A stretch of DNA of 64,000 nucleotides from Larix kaempferi (taxonomy: Eukaryota > Streptophyta > Pinopsida > Pinales > Pinaceae). Position 1 is the stretch's first letter; the number at the start of each line of letters is the position of its first letter. The notes below the pieces were generated by a model. That model saw nothing but the letters and a program-made list of their open reading frames with translations. It was not told the origin of the DNA and made no database searches. The stretch lies in assembly GCA_027924585.1 (NCBI GenBank), contig BSBM01000600.1, positions 16,303,001 to 16,367,000 of the forward strand. Reading direction: 5' to 3'. Position numbers and translations under genes: made by a program. Positions 1 through 13,224 of this stretch are shown here, in pieces.

Positions 1-1750
1 TGTCCCACCATCTCGCAGCTTGACCAGTAAATGTCTCTACCAAACTTTGTAGTCGACCTTGCTCTCCGACATGTTTTGATACCTGTTCGACATGGACATC
101 AGGTGAATCACATTCTTTATATCTTAATGTCGAGCTACCATATTGTACATTTTTATCTGGAACAAGTGTTGGATATGCTCGCATTTTTAGTTCAAATATC
201 TTCGGTGTGTAAGATACTAAGAGACACTTCTTTATTTGCTTCCTTGAGATGGCTTCCACAGTCCAGCATTCTTTTGCATGCAAATCATAATTCTCTATTT
301 TCCAGTCATAGAGTTCTGCATCGGAATTGTATCCGAGTGAGATAGGATCTCCGAGATGAAGTTCTCCTTGGGTGTTTGGCTCAATGCGATCTTCATTATT
401 GTCTATTCAGTAAATCTGTCGGACATCATTATCAACTTCTGTAGGTTCCGACCAAGGTTCTCCCTAAGATGGGAAGATTGGTACGATAACCTTTTGACCG
501 TTGCCTTTCAACTTGATACGTCTTTTATCTAAGGAAATTGAGGCCTTCCTCTTTCGTCCCCATGGTCGACTGACCAATGCAGGGAATGAGCTTGCATCAT
601 CTTTTGGGGTGATGATTTCAAAATCTACTGTCGTCGTGATACCTTTAATGGAAGTTTCGACTCCTTTCCATACTCCAATTGGCTCAATTAATCCTTGATC
701 TGCAAGTTTTAAGTAGATGCCTAATTCCTGTAGTTGAGGTCGACCGATTTGGTCCCAGGTATCACGAGTCATGATATTCACTTGGGATCCAAAATCAAGT
801 ATGACTTGACGTACATGATATCCATTTATGTCGAGATCGACTAATGGTTCGGCGTCATTTTTCTCTTTTTGTTTTAGTCAGCAAATGTTTTTAGTTTGTC
901 TTTGCTCGACATGTTTTATTTTATGCAACAAGTCAATCATTTTTCCTACAACTTCTTCATTTGAAATTAATTTGAGCAATTCATTGAGAACATCTTCATA
1001 TATTGCTAAGTCATGAAATATGTCGAATGCATCTTTGTACACAGGTTTTTGTTTTATAGGATTTGGATAATCCTCCTTATCGACAATTCTAGTTATCTGA
1101 GGTTTATCTTGACCAATGTGAGTGCCTTTCCTTGTTACAATTTGCAAGTTTTTTGTACGAAGCACATCATTTTTTTGGATACAAGATAAAACATGAACAT
1201 TCTTTTTATTATTTATTTTCACGATCATGATAGGGCAATCCTCTAAATAGTGATCGCCTACCCCACACTTTGTACAAAATTTAAGACCAGTGCTTTCCTT
1301 ATAAGAGCATTATGCATGCCGATGATTCTCGTTGAAACATGTAAAACATGCACCAGGTCGACCAGATCGAATGCCTCGACCTCCACTGCCACGACCGCGA
1401 CTCTGGTATCAACCGTGTCTATTAGCTCTTAATGGCTTTGTTGTCACGCTGCCCATAGCTACAACAAGCCATAAATTCTGGCATGTCTTCCTTATAAATG
1501 AGATCTGGTAAACCAATAACCTGGTGAATAGATTTGGCATTTTCCTTAACGGAACCATTGCATTTTCAAACCCGTGGAACTGATTTGGTGTTCTTTTCAT
1601 ACTGTCGTCTTGGTATATGCTGAACTATGTAACTGCCAACTCGTGATTTGATCTCTTCAAGGTCTATCATAGTTTTGGTGGCAAGAAAATGTGGATACGT
1701 GTGAGCTCTGTGCCAAAATAAATAATAAAAATTAAAGGTTAACTTCATAA
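1..1750 (-). pseudogene. Ty3/Gypsy relic: gag zinc knuckles and aspartic protease
   Basis: Minus-strand remains of a Gypsy gag-protease region, cut by the window edge. Going downstream on the minus strand there are gag fragments at about 1748-1409. Two zinc-knuckle remnants follow near 1350 and 1270; the second, CTKCGVGDHYLEDC, has intact CX2CX4HX4C spacing, and the first has an internal stop. A charged linker (1228-878) follows, then a retropepsin-like site VILDFGSQVNIM near 800 within an open stretch to 464. The Asp-x-Gly-Ser core is the visible catalytic motif. DNA from 460 to 1 probably continues towards polymerase but is too broken to name. Several stops and frameshifts make it non-coding. 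Clade is not assigned. Confidence 0.7.
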
Positions 1751-3924
1751 CGGCTCTTTTTCGGTGGCTAATTGAAACGTGGCTCGTGATATTCGTTTAC
1801 AAACCTCACATATAATATCCCTGCAAACAAAAACAACTCTTAAAAAGTCAACACATTAATACTTTTCATTCAAATCATGCGGCATAAATAATTTATGAAT
1901 AAAGATATTTTAATTAAAAGTATAGTCATTTTTTATATATTCAAAAAGCCATTAGGGTGAGGCTTTTTTAATTCAAAACATTAGCCAATAAGGTGTAGTT
2001 TAACTATTTTACTTTTCAATTTTTTTCGAGTATATTTAAAGTCGAAAAAATAGAATAAATAGACTATTTCATTATATAATGATATCGAAATAAAAATTTA
2101 ACCAAAATATTTTTTTTTTTAAATGCAAATGATCTTTTGAAATTAAAAATTTAACCTTTTAATATAATCTTCAATTAACCTTATTTTGAGTTTTGAGTTG
2201 GCACATGATTTTTTTTTATTGGAAAATTTTAAAGTTATAATAATTTTCTAATTATAGAATTTAAAAGGTGTTTAACTTTTATAAAAAGAATATACTTCAA
2301 ATTTATCTCCTCTAAAATATAACAAAATTTCTTATTTTAGGAAACTTTTTTCAAGGAGTATATACAATTGATACTTTGTAAGAATATGGAAATATATATA
2401 TATATAAACATTAATAAACAAAATGCAAAAAATAAAAATAAAAATTAAGACTATCAAAATATTGAATTAATTGAAAAAAAATCAAGGCTCATAACCAATT
2501 TGGATAAATTCACTAATTTGGATAAATCCAAGAATTGCATGAAGTTTAAAGGAACAACTAGAAAGCCAAAAGACCCAATCAATAAATCAAACTAGTGAAT
2601 CATAATCTCATAGAAGATAAGTGTAAAGAATTGAGCATAGAAACCAAGCTTCTAAAAAGACAAATCATAAACCCAGTGAAACCAAAAAGCAATGAAAGAG
2701 GTGTGTTTTCTAAATTTCAAATAAGGGCCCCTAAAATATCGTAAGGATTTTTAAGGGGCTTGTTGAGGTGCCTGCAACCATAATAAAATATTTTTATGAA
2801 GACAAAAAGCTTGGTAAATTGTTGGAGGTAATATGCATAACTTTTGCAACGTAATTCAAAGCAATATTTTTTAATAGAAGAGTTTTGAGTCTTATAAAAA
2901 AGTGGAGATACAAAGGCATAAAAAATTGGAGTTAATTTTATGCCACATCTTAAGGGTGCACTTTAAGTTAGGTGGTGTTTTATAAACCATGTAAAAAAGC
3001 AAAAAAAAGATTTTATGATAAGTTTTTAGGGGAAAGTGAGTTATAAAGATTTGGAAAGTTTTTGTATAAAAGTTTTGCAAATAAGTATGGAGTTGTTCCA
3101 TTTAAAGCTAAGAAGTCCACACATAAAGAAATTTGGATTCTAGAAATAGAGTGTGATGAACGGTGGAGCAACATCCCACATAAAATTTCCTCATTGGATT
3201 ATGTATTTGTGAGTGAGGCATAGCATGAAGAATTTATAGAAATGGATTCAACATCTATGAGTAAAACATAGAAAGAGCATATATGTGTTGGTGAATCCCA
3301 TTGTGAAGGAAAACAAGTGGATGGCAGTTGTAATGATGGAGATAACCTCTTAACAGTAGAGGTTGAAGCACTTGAACCAAATTATGATGGATGGTGAACA
3401 TATTTGTTATGAAGGTTCAATGATTGTGCTACAACAACAAAAAAACTCATTGATGAGTTGTTCTTTGGAAGGGTAATCTTACTTGACAATGAAAACCAAG
3501 TAGTTAATGTCTTGATTGCAACATAGAGACATTGATGCTAGATATTTTGATGTTGCTTTGGTTTGAAAAATGTTTTGAGAAATAATTTGAAAATATTGGG
3601 CCCAAAATCAGATTTTAAATAATTGGTCTAATTTTTGTTGCAAATGATGTAGTAAGAGGTCGTGTAGAAGTGCATTTTTAAAGTCTCAAAATAAAAAGGA
3701 AAACATGGTGTGGATTTTATTTTAGAGTTACTGAAATGAACAATGGAGAATTTAATTCTTTTTCTAATCGTGGAGCAACTTTTTTAGTTTCAAGGCAGCC
3801 TTTTCAAAGGAAGAAAAAATCAGACTTTTGGAAGGTTTTAATTATTTTTTAATTGTTGAAGAATCCTTTTCTGTTACATGGTGTATCATTTTCAAACGAG
3901 TCAAAAAGTAGATAAGTTTAGAAG
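1751..3924. other. AT-rich intergenic DNA without recognisable gene
   Basis: Very AT-rich sequence with poly-A/T runs and a short TA run near 2395-2405. No open frame here has a recognisable protein motif. Parts of 2890-3900 are less AT-rich and look like decayed coding DNA, but I could not identify a family. Confidence 0.5.
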
Positions 3925-4900
3925 GATTTAATTCCAAAAATCACCTTGAATTCTTATCCAAAGTTAGCCCTTAAAACATTATAAGATCACCTTGAAATTT
4001 GCTCCAATATCATTGCTTAATACATGATAAGATCACCTTGAAATATGCTCCATAATATTCCCTTAAAACATCATAATTTCACCTTGAAATCTACTTCAAG
4101 ATAAGTTGTTAAAACATCACAAGATCACTTTGAAATCTGCTCGATAATCCTCCCTTAAAACTTCTCCAAAATTTCCTCCTTATAAAGTGTAGACTTCCTT
4201 GTTTTAGATGTAATGTTGCTTTATTCTACTTGAAAAATGAACCCCCTTAATGTATATTTATACTACTTTAAGTTACCTTTCTAGGTCGACCTATAAAACT
4301 AGCAGGGTCAACCTAACATTGTTCAATATTGTAGCAAGACCATTTTAACACTTCATATATCCCCAATCCTAAGGAGTTGGAGGGAGTGCCATATACCATT
4401 GGAAATGTCTCGAAATAATATTTTTCATCCATATATAATATGCTCCAATCTAAGCTACGTATTCAAAGAAAAAAGGACTTTAAATACGAGGTGTCCAAAT
4501 TGCGCATCAAAAGTCCAAAAATTTCCAATGTGTTCTTGTCTTTGACATTAATGATAGAATATTGCAAGCAATCATCGTCTTGCAATATTTATCTTGAATA
4601 TTTGTATTCTCCCCTTTTCTTTGGCATTAAAGACAACAATATTCATGTTGAAAACTTCATCTTGGACATGTGCAGTCTCCCCTTGTCTTTGACGTCAATG
4701 AAAACAAAATTTACAATAGTCTCCCTCTTTTCCATTTATGGAAACCTTTCTACAATTATAATACGGGTAATCCTTTAATTATCCACCCTATCTGTAACTC
4801 TCTTTGTGTCTACGATTCTTTCCTTGTATGTAACTCTCCCCCTTTTACATCAATGGAAAATGGTTGCTACCCCTAAGATCGTTCTTCTTCTTAAGCATTT
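3925..4900 (-). repeat. Old LTR copy (left) of a minus-strand Copia relic, truncated
   Basis: About 3925-4720 is a diverged direct repeat of 7240-8250. Both contain runs of a degenerate unit around ACATCATAAGATCACCTTGA, then a stretch on lipid-like AT-rich DNA with the same order of words (for example CCTATAAAACT, AACATTGTTC and GGAGT.AGAGGGAGTG), ending with repeated TTGTCTTTGACATTAATG. The two copies flank Copia gag-protease sequence, so I read them as old LTRs. The left copy lacks the counterpart of 6809-7240, so its outer end is lost. Exact boundaries are uncertain. Confidence 0.6.
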
Positions 4901-6790
4901 AATGGAGATATGTGAGGGATATCACTCCAATATAACATATTTATCCTTTCACTTCACTGAGTATGTATATATTTCCTGAGGTGTTATTTTCATTTTCTAC
5001 TAATCATCTTAAAGATGATTTCCTTATCTCACATGCTCTAGAATCGAATGTGAGGTTGTAACCTTGATCACACATTTGACTAGCACTTAAAATATTATGT
5101 TCTAGCCCTTGAATATATAAGAAATGTTGTGTTTTATTCTTTCCATTAGCAGTACCTAACAATACCTTTTCCAACATCTTTGCAAAAGAATATCCCCAAA
5201 AGTAACATTTCCTCCTTAATTCCTTTCTTTAAAGTGAGAAACTTGGTGTGCTCCTCTGACATTTGTTTCGAGCATCCACTGTCAGCATATTGTTGGTTCA
5301 CTTTATCTTGAGCATAGATTGCAAGTTCACATTTTTCTTTCTTCTCTTTTGCTTCCTTCTCCAAAAATTTGATACGTTCTTCCCCTTTTTGTTTATGATA
5401 TCCTACCATGTTGCTTCTATAGAAACTTGCTATGTGCCCATAGTTATTGCACTTATAGAATTCGATATTGTAATCAAGTAGGGAAGCAAATGAATTGTAG
5501 TTTATGTTAGCAAACTCATAAGAAATTATGGTTGTGTTTCTCCCATAATCATCCTTTATTGTCTTGTAAAGACCTCCATTTCTATTTCTCACATGGTCAC
5601 TTCTTGAATAATCTCTACGATCTATAATTTTGTGACCAAACATATTACGACAAAAAAATTAACCAAAGAAGAGATTTTGGTATTGGGGTATGAAAGGTCT
5701 TATTGGTGTACCAACTCTTCTAAACTCATTCTTTTTGTTTTTGTGAGAAGAATCATGTAGATGCTAGTCATCATTTCCTTTGTTGTTGCTTTTGTTGTTA
5801 ATGCAGCCTTTGAGAACACTGGCATAACTTTTAGGCTTTTCTTCAATTTAGTTGTTTGCATATTCTTTAGGGGTCTTTTAATTTTCATTATAGCCAATAC
5901 CTGTTTTGATGAATGGTGACTTTTGGTGACCAAGAATCTCGTTGAAAGTTCCAATTCTCTTCAAAATTTTGTGTAATTGAGCATTTGAATTTTTCAATTC
6001 CTTTCTTAATGAGACAACTTTAAATTCTATCTTGTCACGGATTTCTTCATTTTATTTGAGATGACTTCTCACTACTCCTTCTATCCTTTTTGCCTCTTCA
6101 AAATGACAATTTTGTTCTTTGTCATGAAAATCATGATCCTTATTTTCATGTTTCTGCAATTACTCCTTATTCTTTATAATTTTCTTAAGCCTGTCTATTT
6201 TGAGTCTTGTTTTAATGTCTTCTTCTTCTAAATCTGACTTTCTTTGTGATTATATTCATTTTATTAATTAATAGACTTTGTAATATCTTATTCTTCTAAC
6301 TTTTATTTTTCATTATCTTCATTTTTTTCATTAGTAGGCTTTGTATCCATTTCTCCATCAATATCTTATTTTTCTAAATCTAAGTTTTCTCTGATTATTT
6401 TCATTTTCTTCATCATTAGAATTTGTATCCATGGCCATGAAGGTTGATTCTTCTTTAAAAATATTTTTTATCTTGTCCCAAATATCTTTAACTAATGTTC
6501 ACTACTTTACCTTGACAATCATAGAATTAGATAGGCCACTCAAGATGGCATCCTTTTCCTTTGCAGTGTTTTCACTAAGTGTCTTTCCATCCTTATCTAT
6601 TGGTGGTGTTTTTGGAATTGTATAACCAATTACGATTGCTTTCCAAATATAAAACCCAAGAGCCCTTAGATATGTTTACATCCTTATGCTCTAGAATACA
6701 TAACTTGTTTCATTAAAAAATGGAACCTTGTTTGTTGAGAAAGCTTTCTCATAAGCCATATGTTCCCTAGATATGCCTTCTAGTGGTTAG
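4901..6790 (-). pseudogene. Ty1/Copia relic: gag, zinc knuckle, protease, start of pre-integrase
   Basis: Minus-strand internal part of a Copia element. From about 6750 the reading starts with a Copia gag N-terminus (words such as RALGFYIWKA and IVIGYTIP) and runs to about 6440. A degraded zinc knuckle (YKCNNYGHIASF, with Cys lost at two positions) lies near 5460-5430. The protease follows with YADSGCSKQM near 5285-5260, the D-S-G active site in its usual Copia context. A pre-integrase stretch (GLEHNILSASQMCDQGYNLTF) runs from about 5120 to 5040. Integrase, reverse transcriptase and RNase H are absent: the LTR-like repeat follows directly. It is therefore an internally deleted copy. Many stops and frameshifts are present. 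Confidence 0.75.
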
Positions 6791-6808
6791 ACTATTTATG
6801 AAGGAACC

Positions 6809-8290
6809 TGTTGTGATAACAATTTTTGAACTTATGGTTATACCTAGAGGGGTGTTGAATCAGTATAAGATACATTTTATTTCAGTAAGAATTCATCATA
6901 ATTCGTTAACTTCAAAACAATAAATAAAACAAAATCAAATCATAAAACAAAGAATTTTATGTGGAAACCCTATCGGGATAAAACCAAAAAAAATAACATT
7001 ATAAATTCATGTTAGAACCAACCTACTAGAGATAACAATCCCCTCAACTAAGCACTAACTAAGCAAGATATGTAGGTATCAACCTAGTGAAGACACTGAT
7101 CTCCTCAATTGAGCACCAACTTAGTAATATATGTAGGCATCAACCTACTAAATACACCAATCTCCTCAAGTGAGCACCAACTCAGTTAGTTCTTGATTAG
7201 GAACCAACAAATTGAATAAACAAATAGAATAATGTTAATGTAATCCCCTTAAAGTTTGCACCATAATCTTCCCTTAACACTGTCATAAGATCTCTTTAAA
7301 ATATGTGTCGCACTCAACCCTATATCAACCCTCAAAACTATCATAAGATCATGTTGAAACATGTGCCATACTTAGCCTTGTATGAGTCCTTTATACTATC
7401 ACATAATTACCTTCAGATATGCCCAAATCCAGCCTTACATCATCCCTCTATACTATCACGTAATCTCTTTCAAATCTTCCTTGAAATCATCTTTATATCA
7501 TCCTTCTATACTGACATATAATCACCTTCAACTCGTCTAGAATCACCCTTTAAAACATCTCTAAAATTGTCACAATATTACCTTGAAGTCTGATACAAGA
7601 TCAACCCTTAAAACATTATACGATCACATTGAAATTTACTCCATTATCATCCTTTAAAGCATCATAAATTCACCTTGAAATATGCTCCATAATCAACCCT
7701 TAAAACATCTCCAAACTTGAATCTTTCTTATAAAGTGCACAATAACTTATTTTAGATCCAATATTGCTTGATTCTCCTTCAAAAATGCACCCCCTTTATG
7801 TATATTGATACTATTTAACTCACTTTTCTAGGCCAACCTATAAAACTGATAGGTTCCCTCTAACATTGTTCCATATTTTGGCAAGGCCATTTTAACACTT
7901 GACATATCTCTATTCCTATGGAGTTAGAGGGAGTGTCATATACCGTTGAAAAATACTTGACATAAGATTTTCAACCATATATGATGTGCTCTCATATGAT
8001 CTAGGCCTTAAAAAATGGTCTTTAAAGACAAGGTATCCAAACTGGACATCAAAAGTAAAAAAATGTCCACCTACCATTCCCTCTTGTCTTTGACATTAAT
8101 TACATTATTTCCAACAATATTCATCATGCAATTTTCATATTGCATTCTTCACCTTATCTTTGGCATTCAACAATATTCATCTTGCACATATGGACTCTCC
8201 CCTTTTCTTTGACATGAATGACAACAATATTTCCAATAGCCACATTTTTTAAATCATCTTTTCTATATTCTAGGTATACAAAGGATATTT
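6809..8290 (-). repeat. Old LTR copy (right) of the minus-strand Copia relic
   Basis: The inner edge is near 6809, where TGTTGTGATAAC abuts a stretch whose complement begins GGTTCCTTC and leads into gag, as expected just after a Copia 5' LTR. No clean initiator-Met primer site survives. The copy matches 3925-4720 from about 7240 to 8250, including the degenerate internal repeats at 7250-7700. Outer boundary is approximate; no target duplication was found. Confidence 0.55.
7250..7700. repeat. Degenerate tandem repeats inside the old LTR
   Basis: Irregular copies of a unit of roughly 50-70 bp built from words like CCCTTAAAACATCATAAGATCACCTTGAAATATG. Similar units occur at about 3940-4200 in the other LTR copy, so the array was part of the LTR before or at insertion. 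Confidence 0.6.
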
Positions 8291-8728
8291 CATGAAGCGT
8301 TCCTAGATCTCCATAGTTTTGAAAGTTAGAAGGTTAGGGAGGTTTATATTGGTGCAAGGATTAGGAAACTGCAATATGATGTGGGTGTATGTGGGGTACT
8401 CTAAAAGAAAGTGACTTTCATCCTCAATGCTCATAGACTTGCAGAGGTGGAAAATCCTTTCCACCCATGGTATTTTAGGAATTGTTCAAAGCCCTATTTC
8501 ACTATGTAGGTTATGGGAGTTCGTTCTTATCTTGGCTATATTAATTTTCTTCTTCGATCGAATTATTTAAAACAGAGAGGTAGTTTTGATCAACTAGATT
8601 AGGGTTAATGACCTCCTTATAGTATCTTAATTTTTCATGTATCTAGTAATTAATTATTACATAGATACTAACTATGTACTACATTAACATAACTAAATTT
8701 AAATAACAAAATTCTACCTACATCTTAA
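8291..8728. other. Intergenic, nothing recognised
   Basis: AT-rich sequence between the Copia relic and the LINE target duplication. I see no motif that supports a gene or a transposon family. Confidence 0.4.
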
Positions 8729-8745
8729 ATCTTAAGGACTATTTT
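8729..8745. repeat. LINE target-site duplication, 3' side
   Basis: ATCTTAAGGACTATTTT is repeated exactly at 14849-14865. The 17-bp length and perfect match fit target-primed reverse transcription. Confidence 0.93.
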
Positions 8746-8970
8746 TTTTTCAACCGGAAAAAAAACGTACTATTGCTATTCCTTGAATCAAATAGTACAA
8801 AGATTTTCACCTTTTTTCAAAAAGGTATATTCAACAAGATCAAGACATTTGTCCCAAAGATTGCCAACTATCAACATCAAAAGATTGTCCATGCTAGACT
8901 ATATACAACTAAAAAGACAATGACATTACAAAAAGTATGCAGATCCACAAAAAACCTTGACTTAAACTTT

Positions 8971-11900
8971 CTAAAAGAAAAGGACTTTGCCACTTTCCAG
9001 CATGCTGGAATCCATCCATTCCTCCCAAAATAGTAATCCTTCAGTGCCCAATAAAGCTTGCTTTGATAAATCATCAGCCTGTCCACTGTGTTCACGGAAA
9101 ATGTGAGAAAAGGAGATGTGTTCCTACAAATCGATCTCCTCTTTAGCACGCCTACACCAGTGGGAGAGTGCAATAACATTTAAATCAAATTCTTTAGCTG
9201 CCCATTTGATAGTAACACGCGAATCTCCATAAACCTTAATATTAACCAGCCCAAAGATGTTGGCACATTTCAGAATACACCACAGAGCTAAAAGCTCTGC
9301 TTTCATATTACTACCATTTCCACAGTTGAGACGAAGTGTATAAAAATGTCCCTCATTCAGATAAATAACACCACCACCAGCACAAAATCTGTTCTGAGCA
9401 GCCCCATCAAAGAAAAGTATGGGCTGATTAACAACAAAGGTAAACTGACCAATCCTTCTCTCCTCCGCTAATATGATATTAGCAGAATAATGTTGTGTTA
9501 AATTTAAGGCAATAAGTCCACATGTCACAGCATCAGGCACTTTATCTTGAAAGGTAATCAAATTCCGGAAGTACCAAAGTGCCCAAGATATAAGAATAGG
9601 AACCTGTAATGTCTCTTTGGAAGAACGAGACCAAATCAGCAAAGCCTCACCAAAATCAACATTTTCCCATACCTTTGTGATTGCCAACTTCGAACAACAG
9701 AAGTCCCAGAATTTTTTACCAAAGGAGCAAAAAACAAACAGATGATTGATAGATTCAGAATTATCCTTACATAAGATACACCAATTTGGACCACACCAAC
9801 CACGCTTTGTGAGATTGTCCCAAGTTTTCAAAGATCCCTGTAAGGCATGCCATAAAAAACACTTGTGCTTTAAAGAAAGATTCCACTTCCATATCTTTTT
9901 ATACCACCAGTGCTATGGAAAGATATACTTCTCCTGCATAATTCTGTCATATGTTGTTTTTGTTGTGACTTTTCCAGATTTTTCATTCCCAATCCACATC
10001 ATCCTATCATCTTGATCTGATAAAGAAACACCAGCCGAACCAAGAGAACTAACATAGGTATCCCAAGAGATTGCATCCTCACCAACCAACCCCAAATCAA
10101 AGGATTTTAACCAATATGTCTGACCATATAAATTCCTGATACTTTCTAAGGAAGATAGACCATATATTTTTAAATAATCCAGAATCTTATTTGAAAGACA
10201 AGTAGGTCCATCAATACCCAAAATATTATCTATTCCAACCCTGATGGCTTTACCATTACCCACTTGCCACTTCAAGTCGTCAATGATCCATCCTGAAACC
10301 TTAAGCAGTCCGCGCCATAAAGGAGAGCAACCAGGATTCGAAGGCATATTCATTCTGATCCATTCAACCAAATTCGAATTAATATATTTCACAAAGGAAA
10401 TCTTGGACCAAGGATTATGATTAAAGAGGCACCTCCAAAGACTTTTAGCTCTGAGAGCCACACTGAAGGATTTTAAATCCTTAATTCCCCAACCACTGTA
10501 ACATTCAGGCCTGGAGACCGATTCCCACCCAGTCATAACCAAAGAGGCCCTGTCTAAACCGTCGGTCCACAAGAAATTGAAAATCAATTTTCTGATAACA
10601 TTTAATATGTATACAGGGATCTCGAGAAGAGACAACCAATATACAGGAATCCCCAGCAGAACTGCCTTGATTAGAGTAAGTCTACCTCCCACAGAGAGCA
10701 ATCTATATGCCCAGTGAGAGATCCGAGCCTCAACTTTCCGAACTAGCCACCACCAATCCTTGATCTGATAGTTGTTGGGTCTCAAGAAAAAACCCAAATA
10801 TTTGAGCCCTTCATCTAATGGGTGACAGTTATAAGGCATAATAGTAGCAATTTCCTTTCTTTCATCAGAATCCACATTATGAAAATAGAAGCTTGACTTT
10901 GAAGGACTTACCTTCATCCCAGAAACACGACAGAAGCAATTCAATATATTCTTGAAGACCCCCCACTCAGAAACAGTAGCCAAACCAACCAGCAACACAT
11001 CATCCACGAAAATCAGATGAGATATAACACAATCAATCCCCAGTTCAATGCCCTTGAGTAAGCCATCCTGCTTTGCAAAGTTTAGCATTCTGCTAAGAGC
11101 ATTGATAATCAAAAGGAACAATAAAGGGGATAAAGGACATCCTTGCTGGATTCCCCTCGAACACTGAAAAAAAAGATGAAGGCGAACCGTTAATCAAGAT
11201 AGCAATGCTAGCCGAAGAGACACAAGACATGATCCAATTTAGGACAAGAGGGGGAACCCCAATTTGGATCAATATATGCCTTAAGAAAGTCCAATTCACC
11301 CGATCATATGCCTTTTCCAAGTCTAATTTAAGCAACATAGCACTGAGTCTACGACTTTTTATGGAGTGAAGAAGTTCCTGTGATGCCCCAATGGCATCAT
11401 GAATCTGTCGATTATGCAGAAAGCCAAACTGTTCTGCAGTGATATGATCTGAGAGAGCCGATTTAATTCTTTGTGCAATAATTTTAGATACTAACTTGTA
11501 AGCCAAATTGCAAAGGGCAATAGGCCTATAATCTCTAAAGTTTTCAGGCTTACCATTTTTAGGAAGCAGCGTAACAAATGAAGAATTTAAAGCACCAGAA
11601 GTGAAACCCTGCAGCCTTGTATATTCCACCATATGCAAAATCTTAGGCCCCATAATCTCAAAGAAATGTGTATAAATCTCCACAGGCCACCCGTAGGGAC
11701 TAGGGCTTTTCTCACAAGCAAAAAGATGCAGAGTATTCTCCACCTCCTCAAGAGTAACCTCCCTTCCGAGAGCAATTGCATCATCATCATTGAAGAACCG
11801 GGGGAAGAGTTCTACAATTTTAATCTGTTCCATCAGATCACAATTACCTTCATCTTTGTAAATATTCCCAAAATGTTTAACAGCTTCCACTTTCAACGCC

Positions 11901-13082
11901 TCACCTCCCGAGCAAATGTTACCATCAGCATCAAACAATTCCCATATTGAATTCAGATTTCGACGAGCCGAAGCAAAGGAATGGAAAAACTTGGTGTTTT
12001 GATCACCATGTTTAATCCACAAAGCCCTACTTTTTAACCTCCATTCCATCTCCTCCTGAAGAAGAATATCTTCTCTTTTCTTCTCAAACAGCTTAACCAC
12101 TTCAAATTCTTCCTTTCTCAGCTCTCCCTCAAAATTCTCCTTATTAATATTTTGAATTTCATCTTCAAGAATAGCCAGATCTCTCTTATCATCTTCCTTC
12201 CTCTACTTAACCCAACCAATCACTACTTTCTTTAGACTTCGCATTTTGTTACAGAAAATGTCTACTGTATTATCTCCTTCACCATCAGCAGAAGACCAAA
12301 ATCCTTTCACCATTTTGCAAAAATCTTTCTCCAACAGCCAGGAATGGTTAAATTTGAAAGGAACATTTGTTTTCACCCCATAATCATCAAACTGAAAAAA
12401 GATAGGCCAGTGATCAGAAACTTTATGTCCATGGACCCAGGAACGATATCTTTGAAATTTTTCCAACAATGAAGCCTTAACCAAGAAACGATCAAGACGC
12501 TTATGAACACCATCAACACCCCCTCTACCATTACTCCAGGAAGGGCATAATTTAGAAGGCTCAACATCAATTAACTCATGGTCCAACAATAATTTACTGA
12601 AAAAAATACGCCATGGGATCCAGTATGGCTTTTTTCCCCCAAATTTCCGAAGGTGACTTTGTAAAATTTAAGTCACCTACGAAAATAAGACTTTCATCAT
12701 TCAATAGTCCAAAACTGGAAAGTGATTCCCAAAATATCTTCCTGTTCGAATAAGGAGCATAGCAGTTGAAAACCGATAAACAAAGGTTCAGGCCAACACA
12801 ATAACCCTTCAAAAGAATCCCCCACGCAGACCTGAAAGCTTTGAATGTAAATAACTGTGGATTCCATGCAACAACCAAACCCCCAGAAAGACCAGAAGCA
12901 TCCACAGCAGAGATCTCCCAAAAAGGAAAAATATTTCCAATTTTTGAAACAGCATCAGAACCAGAACACATAGTTTCTTGAATTAAAACAATGCCAGGCC
13001 TAGTAGCAAGAAAAAGGTTGGATAGGGCCCTAGCCCTCAAAACCCCACCCAACCCACATACATTCAGGGAGATTAAAGACAT
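8971..13082 (-). pseudogene. LINE ORF2: endonuclease, reverse transcriptase, RNase H
   Basis: ORF2 nicks target DNA and copies the LINE RNA. Domains in order on the minus strand: APE-type endonuclease from MSLISLNVCGLGG at 13082, with IQETM, FVGDLN and VSDHWP motifs, to about 12380; reverse transcriptase from about 11650 to 10600, with LLPK, YRPIALCN and LDLEKAYD motifs and active site FVDD near 11010; zf-RVT region at about 9880-9720 (WCGPNWCILC); RNase H from about 9430 with FFDGAA, KAELLAL, YGDSR and a final HSGQADDLSKQAL. The stop is at 8973-8971. Frameshifts lie near 12600 and in an 8-base T/A run near 11170; stops lie near 12204, 9914 and 9123. FVDD replaces the commoner FADD. Confidence 0.9.
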
Positions 13083-13224
13083 TAAGAAATATCCACAATG
13101 GGCTTCTGTGCTCTAAGACCCAAAACATTATCACCCTCAAACCCACATTCACCATCACATGATCCTCCAAACTGCAAAGGCCCTGGATCAGGCGCTTTAT
13201 TCTTTTTCTTCCCCTTTCTAATAG

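Noticed and set aside
2892-3101. Minus-strand frame of about 70 codons
   Set aside because: AT-rich, Phe/Thr/Leu composition expected by chance, no motif.
8773-9033. Plus-strand frame in the LINE 3' end
   Set aside because: It is the reverse of LINE RNase H and 3' untranslated sequence and has no motif of its own.
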